From contig JAHAWW010000029.1 of the NCBI GenBank assembly GCA_018383375.1, positions 1-6,863 on the forward strand: a DNA stretch of 6,863 bases, read 5' to 3'. This DNA is from Prevotellamassilia sp. GTDB taxonomy: Bacteria > Bacteroidota > Bacteroidia > Bacteroidales > Bacteroidaceae. Of this stretch, positions 1 through 5,149 are shown piece after piece; within the stretch, counting starts at the first letter, position 1, and every line of letters starts with the position of its first letter. Below the pieces are notes generated by a model, which made no database searches, had not been told where the DNA came from, and was given only the letters and a program-made list of their open reading frames with translations. The translations under genes and the position numbers were made by a program.

Positions 1-557
1 CGCCGCTCGACGAAGCCGAACTCCGACGGCTGATGTACACGGCTCAGCTGCCGGACAAGGGGACGTTCGTCATTCGCTATCCCAGAGGCAGGGGACGAGG
101 CGCCGACTGGCACGGACCGCTCGAAGAGATTGCCATTGGCAAAGGCCGACAGCTGAGGGAGGGCAAAGGGGTGGCCGTGATTTCTATCGGACCCATTGGA
201 CTGGAAGCTGCCGACGCCATCGACGCGGTGAAGGCTGAAACGGGCATCGACGTGGCCCACTACGACTTGCGTTTTCTCAAACCGCTGGACAACGCACTGC
301 TCGAAGAGGTGGGCAGGCGTTTTGACGCTATCGTCACCGTGGAAGACGGCGTCAGAACGGGCGGTATGGGGTCGGCGGTGTTGGAATGGATGGCCGACCG
401 TGGCTACACGCCTGCCGTGGTCAGGCTGGGGCTGCCCGACGAGTTTGTGGAGCACGGCACAGTGGAACAGCTCAGGGCTATCACTCATACCGACCAAGCT
501 CACATTGCTGAGGCCATCAAAAGCCTGCTGGGACGGGTGGGGCTGTCTTCGACCTGA
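1..557 (+). CDS. dxs: 1-deoxy-D-xylulose-5-phosphate synthase, C-terminal part (5' end outside window)
   Basis: The reading frame is open from the left edge (first whole codon at 3) to the TGA at 555-557, giving about 184 residues. The gene therefore starts upstream, and the ATG at 33 is internal. DXS is a cytoplasmic thiamine-diphosphate enzyme that joins pyruvate and glyceraldehyde-3-phosphate to make DXP, the first step of the MEP isoprenoid pathway; it also feeds thiamine and pyridoxal synthesis. What is visible is the end of the central pyrimidine-binding domain, with the DEAELRRLMYTA segment and the RYPRG motif, followed by the transketolase C-terminal domain with YDLRFLKPLD, the VTVEDG segment and GGMGSAVLEW. 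The N-terminal ThDP-binding region and catalytic residues are not in the window. No frameshift is seen. Arginine codons include many AGG/AGA, unlike the downstream genes. Family identity is firm; completeness cannot be judged. Confidence 0.95.
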   Translation, partial: PLDEAELRRLMYTAQLPDKGTFVIRYPRGRGRGADWHGPLEEIAIGKGRQLREGKGVAVISIGPIGLEAADAIDAVKAETGIDVAHYDLRFLKPLDNALLEEVGRRFDAIVTVEDGVRTGGMGSAVLEWMADRGYTPAVVRLGLPDEFVEHGTVEQLRAITHTDQAHIAEAIKSLLGRVGLSST

Positions 558-708
558 AAAAGGGGAAAAGACCCAACTGCAGGCTGGGCGGCATCTGTCG
601 ATTTCTCATCACTCCCTCATATATATACGCTCTTTCTCGAAAAAGTAATTCGCATTCTGCTCAAACCTATATAGACGCTCAAAAGAAGCAATTCTCACTC
701 CACTCAAT
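558..708 (+). promoter_or_regulatory. trkA upstream leader with repeated ATATA(T/G)ACGCTC motif
   Basis: This 151 bp gap between dxs and trkA has no gene and no T-tract terminator. It is AT-richer than the flanking genes in its middle. The 12-mer ATATATACGCTC at 621-632 recurs with one change, ATATAGACGCTC, at 669-680. In known Bacteroidetes promoters the -7 box is TAnnTTTG and the -33 box TTTG. TATATACG (622-629) and TATAGACG (670-677) are partial matches, each 17 bp downstream of a TT-containing tetramer (TTTC 602-605... spacing approximate; TTCG 649-652). This could be the promoter region of trkA, but neither box matches consensus exactly, so the call is tentative. Confidence 0.3.
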
Positions 709-2052
709 ATGAAAATCATCATAGCCGGAGCCGGCGCAGTGGGCACTCACCTGGCCAAACTGCTCTCGAAAGAACAACACGACATCACCCTCATCGACGA
801 GAAACCCGAAAGACTGGAGGGCATCGGCACAAACTTCGAACTGCTCACCACCTGTGCTTCGCCCTCGTCTATCAAAGTGCTCAAACAGGCCGAAGTGGGC
901 AATGCCGACCTGTTTATCGGCGTCACACCCGACGAGGCTCACAACATGACCTGCTGCATGCTGGCCTCAAAACTCGGCGCCAAACGAACAGTGGCACGGG
1001 TGGATAACTATGAATACACAAGAGCCGAACACCGCGACTTCTTCAAAACCGTGGGCATCGACTCTATCATCTATCCCGAAATGCTCGCCGGACGCGAAAT
1101 TATGCACAACGTGAAGCACAGCTGGGTGAGACAGTGGCTTGAAATTCAAGACGGCGCACTGCTCATGCTGGGCATCAAGGTGAGAGACGGCGCACTCATC
1201 CTGGGCGCACCACTCTATAAACTCTGCGGACCAGAAGCACCATACCACATCGTGGCCATCAAACGCGGACAAGAAACTATCATACCTCACGGCCACGACG
1301 AAGTGATGCCCGACGACTTGGTCTATTTCATGACAACACCCAAATATGTGGACTATATCAGAGACATCGCCGACAAACAGGATTATCCCGAAGTGAAAAA
1401 CGTGTTTTTTATGGGGGGAGGCAGCACAGCCGTGCAAGCACTCTATTACAAACCCGACTATATGCACGTCAAAATCATTGAGGCAGACCGCACACGATGT
1501 GAACGACTGGGCGAAATCATCGAAGCACGACACACACTGGTCATACACGGCGACGGACGAGACATCGAACTGCTGCAAGACGAGGGCATCTCAGACGCCG
1601 AGGCTTTCGTGGCCATCACAGAGAGCGCAGAGGCTAACATATTGGCCTGTCTCGAAGCTAAAAGACTGGGCGTGAGAAAAACTGTGGCCATGGTCGAAAA
1701 CCTGGACTACATCGCCATGGCCGAAAGCCTCGACATCGGCACTATCATCAACAAAAAAACTTTCGCAGCCAACCATATCTACCAACTTATGCTCAAAGCC
1801 GACGTGTCGACCATGAAGACGCTCAACGTGGTGGGAGCCGACGTGGCCGAGTTTGTGGTCAAAGAGAACTCACGCATCACAAAGGCCTTGGTCAAAGACT
1901 TGGCTCTGCCGGCAACCGTCACTCTCGGCGGACTCGTCAGAGAGGGCAAAGGCATACTCATCGGAGGTATGACACAAATTGAGCCGGGCGACCGGGTCGT
2001 GGCTTTCTGCTTGGAAAACAGCATAAAAAAACTCGAAAAACTCTTCAAATAG
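709..2052 (+). CDS. trkA: Trk K+ transporter NAD-binding regulatory subunit TrkA
   Basis: TrkA is the peripheral cytoplasmic subunit that binds NAD(H) or other nucleotides and gates the TrkH/TrkG K+ channel in the inner membrane. At 447 residues it has the full-length two-half architecture: RCK/TrkA-N about 1-120, TrkA-C about 140-220, second TrkA-N about 230-345, second TrkA-C about 365-447. The first Rossmann loop is intact (IAGAGAVGTHLA, G7/G9/G12) with an acidic residue at the end of strand 2 (D30). The second has G236-G237-G238 but Ala241 where the third glycine is usual, with an acidic D260 and HGDG at 280-283. Conserved VTPDEAHNM (72-80) and ITESAEANI (303-311) segments lie in equivalent positions of the two halves. 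The ATG at 709 starts directly at the MKIIIAGAG strand, which fixes the N-terminus. It lies 151 bp after dxs and 186 bp before its partner trkH. Weak or no Shine-Dalgarno; identity is firm. Confidence 0.96.
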   Translation: MKIIIAGAGAVGTHLAKLLSKEQHDITLIDEKPERLEGIGTNFELLTTCASPSSIKVLKQAEVGNADLFIGVTPDEAHNMTCCMLASKLGAKRTVARVDNYEYTRAEHRDFFKTVGIDSIIYPEMLAGREIMHNVKHSWVRQWLEIQDGALLMLGIKVRDGALILGAPLYKLCGPEAPYHIVAIKRGQETIIPHGHDEVMPDDLVYFMTTPKYVDYIRDIADKQDYPEVKNVFFMGGGSTAVQALYYKPDYMHVKIIEADRTRCERLGEIIEARHTLVIHGDGRDIELLQDEGISDAEAFVAITESAEANILACLEAKRLGVRKTVAMVENLDYIAMAESLDIGTIINKKTFAANHIYQLMLKADVSTMKTLNVVGADVAEFVVKENSRITKALVKDLALPATVTLGGLVREGKGILIGGMTQIEPGDRVVAFCLENSIKKLEKLFK

Positions 2053-2086
2053 ACTGGGGCTGCCACACATACACACACCGCTCTCT

Positions 2087-2166
2087 CTCACTCTTGGCGC
2101 ACACATATATAAATATATACGTCACTCTTTTGGCACATACATACGCTATCTCTCTTTTGACACACA
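2087..2166 (+). repeat. Three imperfect copies of a CTCTTTTGGCACA-like unit
   Basis: CTCTTGGCGCACA (2091-2103), CTCTTTTGGCACA (2125-2137) and CTCTTTTGACACA (2152-2164) are related sequences spaced 34 and 27 bp apart upstream of trkH. Copies two and three differ at one position over 13 bases, and each is preceded by an ATACG element. They could be binding sites, a decayed tandem repeat, or chance in low-complexity CT/CA-rich DNA. Confidence 0.35.
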
Positions 2167-2218
2167 ACAAGAAACTGCGAATAAAAAAACGATTGCCTCC
2201 CAAGCCTCAACCTCAGTC

Positions 2219-2226
2219 AAAAAGGG
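2219..2226 (+). promoter_or_regulatory. Possible Shine-Dalgarno-like AAAAAGGG before trkH
   Basis: AAAAAGGG ends 12 bases before the ATG at 2239. This is the only purine GGG element among the starts in this window, and the spacing is longer than the usual 5-9 bases. The other genes have A-rich, G-free leaders instead, as is common in Bacteroidetes, so this may be incidental. Confidence 0.25.
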
Positions 2227-2238
2227 TATATATCTAAT

Positions 2239-3693
2239 ATGAACTATAAGATAATCCTAAAAGTGCTCGGCGAGCTGCTCTTTCTCGAAGCGCTCCTTTT
2301 CGCCTCTTGCATAGGCATTGCCCTGTTTAAGAGCGAGACCGACCTGCACACCTTCATCATCCCCACCATAGTGGCCCTGCTGACGGGAGCCGCCCTGAAA
2401 TGGCTGGGACGCAGCGGACGAACGGGCATAAGCCGACGCGACGGATACCTCTGCGTGACGCTCTCTTGGCTCACCTTCTCCCTCATCGGTGCGCTGCCTT
2501 TCGTGGTGGGCGGATATACAGGCAACTTCTCGGTGGCTTTTTTTGAAAGTATGTCGGGCTTCACCACCACAGGAGCCACAGCCCTGAGCCACATCGACAC
2601 ACTGCCCCACTCCATCTTGTTTTGGCGCAGCCTGATGCATTGGTTCGGCGGCTTGGGCATCGTGTTTTTCACCATCGCCATTCTGCCCAAACTGGGTTCC
2701 GGAGGCTTCAAACTCTTCTCAGCAGAGGCTTCGGGACTCAAACTCGACAAACTCCATCCACGCATCACCACAACCACACGATGGCTCTGGGCCGTCTACC
2801 TGTTCCTCACCGTCACCTGCTGCGCCGCCTATTATTTGGCCGGCATGTCGCTCTGGGACGCCGTCAATCACGCCTTCTCGACAGTGGCCACGGGAGGCTT
2901 CTCAACCCATTCCAACAGCATGGCTGCCTTCTGCTCGCCAAGCGTCGAAGTGACAGCCACCATCTTTATGTTCCTCTCGGGCATCAACTTCACACTCATC
3001 TACTTGTTCTTTATCAAACGGCGCTTTAAGGCGGTGTTGCACGACAGCGAACTGCGCACATTCTTCACGGTCTATGCCTGTGCGGCGCTTTTCATCGTGG
3101 CCAATGTGTGGATACACACCGATGAAGACGCTCTGACAGCACTGCGGCATGGCGCCTTTTATGCGGCATCATTGCAGACCAGCTCGGGCTTCACCACAAC
3201 CGACATCGTGGCATGGCCCGGAGCCACTTGGTTTGTGCTGCTGCTGCTCACAGCCATCGGCGGTTGCGCCGGTTCGGCATCAGGCGGCATCAAGTGCGTC
3301 CGTGTGCTCACTTGCTTCAAAGAGTTTAAAACGGAGTTTCGCCGTATGCTCCACCCCAATGCTGTCATACCCCTTCGGCTCAATCAGACTCCCGTGACCG
3401 CCCGCGTGAGTCAGGCCGTTTTTGCCTTCATGATGGGCTTCATCTTCTTGGTGATAGTGGGCACGTTGGGCTTCTCGTTGATAGGCTTCTCCATGCTCGA
3501 CTCCGTGGCAGCCACCGTTTCGATGCTGGGCAACGCCGGCGTTGTCTTGGGCCACGACATTGCGCCACTTGGCTCTTGGGCACAAATCTCTGACGCCGGA
3601 CTTTGGTTGGCGTCGGTGTTGATGCTGATGGGACGCCTTGAGGTGTTCACACTCCTCCTGCCTCTGACCACAGAGTTTTGGCACGACAATTAA
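2239..3693 (+). CDS. trkH: Trk-type K+ uptake channel/transporter subunit TrkH
   Basis: This is the integral inner-membrane subunit of the Trk K+ uptake system, working with the TrkA encoded just upstream. The 484-residue length is normal for the TrkH/TrkG family. Hydrophobic segments run through the protein, and the four pore loops characteristic of the superfamily can be seen: FTTTGAT (108-114), ATGGFST (217-223), SSGFTTTD (315-322) and LGNAGVVLG (430-438). Each carries the filter glycine (G112, G219, G317, G434). The family segment GGCAGSASGGIK (341-352) and the C-terminal GRLEVFTLLLPL (465-476) are also present. In loop four the usual Pro after the glycine is Val435. The N-terminus begins with a hydrophobic helix (about 5-30) preceded by MNYK, consistent with the chosen ATG. 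The gene ends at a TAA 72 bp before the next gene. Identity is firm; whether the cation selectivity is K+ only or also Na+ is inferred from the family. Confidence 0.96.
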   Translation: MNYKIILKVLGELLFLEALLFASCIGIALFKSETDLHTFIIPTIVALLTGAALKWLGRSGRTGISRRDGYLCVTLSWLTFSLIGALPFVVGGYTGNFSVAFFESMSGFTTTGATALSHIDTLPHSILFWRSLMHWFGGLGIVFFTIAILPKLGSGGFKLFSAEASGLKLDKLHPRITTTTRWLWAVYLFLTVTCCAAYYLAGMSLWDAVNHAFSTVATGGFSTHSNSMAAFCSPSVEVTATIFMFLSGINFTLIYLFFIKRRFKAVLHDSELRTFFTVYACAALFIVANVWIHTDEDALTALRHGAFYAASLQTSSGFTTTDIVAWPGATWFVLLLLTAIGGCAGSASGGIKCVRVLTCFKEFKTEFRRMLHPNAVIPLRLNQTPVTARVSQAVFAFMMGFIFLVIVGTLGFSLIGFSMLDSVAATVSMLGNAGVVLGHDIAPLGSWAQISDAGLWLASVLMLMGRLEVFTLLLPLTTEFWHDN

Positions 3694-3697
3694 CTTT

Positions 3698-3740
3698 CAT
3701 CCCAATACATCCCCTTCATTCATCCCCCTCAATCTATCCC
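3698..3740 (+). repeat. Short (C/T)ATCCC repeats in trkH-lipoprotein gap
   Basis: CATCCC occurs at 3698-3703, 3708-3713 and 3721-3726, and TATCCC at 3735-3740, in a 72 bp gap with almost no G on the + strand. There is no hairpin and no T-run, so the gap does not look like a terminator. The repeats are short enough to be low-complexity drift. Confidence 0.3.
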
Positions 3741-3765
3741 ACAAAAAACCACACACCAACAGCAT

Positions 3766-4428
3766 ATGACCAGCAGAATAATCTTAGCCCTGCTCTTGAC
3801 ACTCGCCCTGGGAGCCTGCCACCGCCAAGACCTGCGCGACGTGATAAAAGAAGTGGCCGAAGACCCGGCCGACACCACCGGCATGGCTTCAAAAAACTTC
3901 TCGCCCAACCCGTTCTACACAATTGAAGTCGACTGCTTTGCCGACGTCACTTTCAAACAGACCCCTCCCGGCACGGCAGCGAGCATCAAGATAATGGCCG
4001 ACCCCGCTGTGTTGCCTCACGTCAAAGTGTCGACAACCGACGGCATTCTCAGCCTCTCTACCGACCGACGCTATAAAATGCCCGAAAAAAGCGTGATTGT
4101 GGCCGAAATCCAAGCACCCTTCGTGGGTCAGTTTCTCGTCTGCGGAGGCAAATGTCTGCGCTTGGGCCACATCCACCTGAACAGTCCGCTCACACTCGAA
4201 CTCGAAGGCGTCGGAGCACTCACAGCCGAGCGAATAGAAGCCCCCGAAGTGACGGTGAGCGGAAACGGCACAGGCTCTGTCGACTTGCGCGGCATCAATA
4301 CCTCACGACTCACTGCAAAAGCCGACAACCAATGCTACGTCTTCTTGAGCGGACGCACCAAAGCCTTCAATCACAGCGCAGGCAAAAACAGCGCAATCTT
4401 TGCCGACAGCCTTACAGTCGCCCATTGA
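3766..4428 (+). CDS. Predicted lipoprotein with DUF2807 (GIN-type head) domain
   Basis: This is a 220-residue protein of unknown function that is probably exported and lipid-anchored. The N-terminus has a short basic region (MTSR), a hydrophobic core (5-15) and the lipobox L15-G16-A17-C18, so Cys18 should be lipidated by Lgt and the signal cut by signal peptidase II. Residues about 44-220 resemble the DUF2807 / putative auto-transporter adhesin head GIN family. They begin with the aromatic-rich NPFYTIEVDCFADVTF strand pair and then run as short alternating beta strands with repeated patterns such as LELEGVGALTAERI, VTVSGNGTGSVDL and LTAKADNQCYVFLSG, suggestive of a right-handed beta solenoid. 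Residues after Cys18 (HRQDLRD) do not form the strongly acidic run associated with surface export in some Bacteroidetes, so periplasmic or surface location is open. It sits 72 bp after trkH and 31 bp before pyrE on the same strand and may share their transcript, but it has no obvious functional tie to either. The DUF2807 call is by pattern only. Confidence 0.85.
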   Translation: MTSRIILALLLTLALGACHRQDLRDVIKEVAEDPADTTGMASKNFSPNPFYTIEVDCFADVTFKQTPPGTAASIKIMADPAVLPHVKVSTTDGILSLSTDRRYKMPEKSVIVAEIQAPFVGQFLVCGGKCLRLGHIHLNSPLTLELEGVGALTAERIEAPEVTVSGNGTGSVDLRGINTSRLTAKADNQCYVFLSGRTKAFNHSAGKNSAIFADSLTVAH

Positions 4429-4436
4429 TTTAACTC

Positions 4437-4459
4437 AAACCAAAAAACAACAATATCAC
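4437..4459 (+). promoter_or_regulatory. A-rich translation leader that supports the pyrE start
   Basis: The 23 bases before the ATG at 4460 are almost entirely A and C, with no G and so no Shine-Dalgarno. Such A-rich leaders are usual in Bacteroidetes. An in-frame ATG at 4400 would lie inside the lipoprotein gene and add 20 residues (beginning MPTALQSP) not typical of PyrE, so 4460 is preferred. Confidence 0.5.
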
Positions 4460-5092
4460 ATGAACAACCTGGAAAAGATTTTTGCAGCCAAACTGCTCGA
4501 CGTCAAAGCCATCAAACTCCAACCCGAACAACCCTTCACCTGGGCCAGCGGATGGAAATCGCCCTTTTATTGCGACAACCGCAAGACGTTGGCCTTCCCT
4601 GCCCTCCGCAGTTTCGTCAAACTCGAATTGAGCCGCATCGTAGCCGAACTTTACCCACAAGCCGACGCCATTGCAGGCGTAGCCACGGGAGCCATCGCAC
4701 AAGGCGCACTCGTGGCCGACGCACTCGCACTGCCCTTTGCCTACGTGCGCTCTAAAGCCAAAGACCACGGCATGGCCAATCTCATCGAAGGCGACTTGAA
4801 ACCCGGAATGAAAGTGGTGGTGATTGAAGACCTCATCTCAACCGGAGGCAGCAGCCTCAAAGCGGTCGAAGCACTGCGCGCTCACGGCTGCGAAGTCATC
4901 GGCATGGTGGCCAGCTACACCTACGGCTTCCCCGTGGCCGAAGAGGCTTTCAAAGCTGCCAACGTCACACTCACCACACTCACCAACTATGAAGCCGTGG
5001 TCGAGGTGGCTCTCCAAACGGGATATATCAAGAGCGAACACGTCGAACTCCTACACCAATGGCGACAAAATCCCTCTGAATGGGGCAAATAA
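4460..5092 (+). CDS. pyrE: Orotate phosphoribosyltransferase
   Basis: PyrE transfers the phosphoribosyl group of PRPP to orotate, giving orotidine 5'-monophosphate and pyrophosphate, the fifth step of de novo UMP synthesis in the cytoplasm. The 210-residue protein is normal length. Visible motifs are the N-terminal substrate segment SGWKSPFYCDNRK (30-42), the GVATGAIAQGALVADAL stretch (73-89), the mobile catalytic loop YVRSKAKDHG with R97, K99, K101 and H103, and the PRPP-binding signature VVVIEDLISTGGSS (119-132) with the acidic pair E123-D124 and the TGG turn. All expected active-site positions look intact. The start at 4460 is chosen because it gives the family N-terminus; a longer in-frame reading would overlap the preceding lipoprotein gene. 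It is 31 bp downstream of that gene and 57 bp upstream of the fumarase. No other pyrimidine gene is in the window, so it is not part of a pyr operon here. Confidence 0.96.
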   Translation: MNNLEKIFAAKLLDVKAIKLQPEQPFTWASGWKSPFYCDNRKTLAFPALRSFVKLELSRIVAELYPQADAIAGVATGAIAQGALVADALALPFAYVRSKAKDHGMANLIEGDLKPGMKVVVIEDLISTGGSSLKAVEALRAHGCEVIGMVASYTYGFPVAEEAFKAANVTLTTLTNYEAVVEVALQTGYIKSEHVELLHQWRQNPSEWGK

Positions 5093-5096
5093 GCCG

Positions 5097-5120
5097 GTTT
5101 TTTCATTCCCCCCAAAAAAC
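5097..5120. repeat. AT-rich inverted repeat GTTTTTT / AAAAAAC
   Basis: GTTTTTT (5097-5103) and AAAAAAC (5114-5120) are perfect 7-base inverted copies around a 10-base loop (5104-5113) containing six consecutive C. With six A-T pairs and one G-C pair the stem is weak. It lies immediately after the pyrE stop and could modestly affect read-through or mRNA ends between pyrE and the fumarase gene, but it is not a classic intrinsic terminator. Confidence 0.3.
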
Positions 5121-5130
5121 GAAATACTCA

Positions 5131-5149
5131 TTATAAAAAAACAAACATC
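5131..5149 (+). promoter_or_regulatory. A-rich translation leader of the fumarase gene
   Basis: The bases immediately before the ATG at 5150 include a run of seven A (5135-5141) and contain no G, hence no Shine-Dalgarno. It is the same type of leader as in front of pyrE and matches the low dependence on Shine-Dalgarno pairing known in Bacteroidetes. Confidence 0.4.

Larger units (their letters stand above)
2053..2238 (+). promoter_or_regulatory. trkH upstream leader, G-poor, with imperfect repeats
   Basis: This 186 bp gap separates trkA from trkH and holds no ORF worth calling and no strong hairpin. The + strand is markedly G-poor: 2161-2220 has about 7 G against 19 C. ATATATACG at 2113-2121 matches the motif at 621-629 upstream of trkA, and a related ATACGCT lies at 2141-2147. 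The gap is long for two subunits of one transporter, which suggests that trkH has its own promoter or post-transcriptional control. No exact Bacteroidetes TTTG / TAnnTTTG pair could be placed, so the exact promoter is not called. Confidence 0.3.

Noticed and set aside
572..588. Hairpin CCCA...TGGG around CTGCAG after dxs as a terminator
   Set aside because: The stem is only four pairs with inner mismatches and no T-run follows.
967..1578. Open frame on the - strand inside trkA (about 203 codons)
   Set aside because: It has no family features and an unusual Cys/His/Val/Phe composition typical of an antisense shadow; trkA is unambiguous across the whole stretch.
2053..2238. K+ or nucleotide-sensing riboswitch in the trkH leader
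   Set aside because: The leader is G-poor and CA/CT-rich with no stable paired helices seen, unlike structured riboswitches.
4400..4459. Longer pyrE start at 4400
   Set aside because: It would overlap the end of the lipoprotein gene and add 20 residues not typical of PyrE, while 4460 gives the expected N-terminus.
5083..5103. Intrinsic terminator at the end of pyrE (GGC/GCC stem before TTTTTT)
   Set aside because: Only three base pairs form before the T-run, too weak to call; the AT-rich inverted repeat is listed as a repeat instead.
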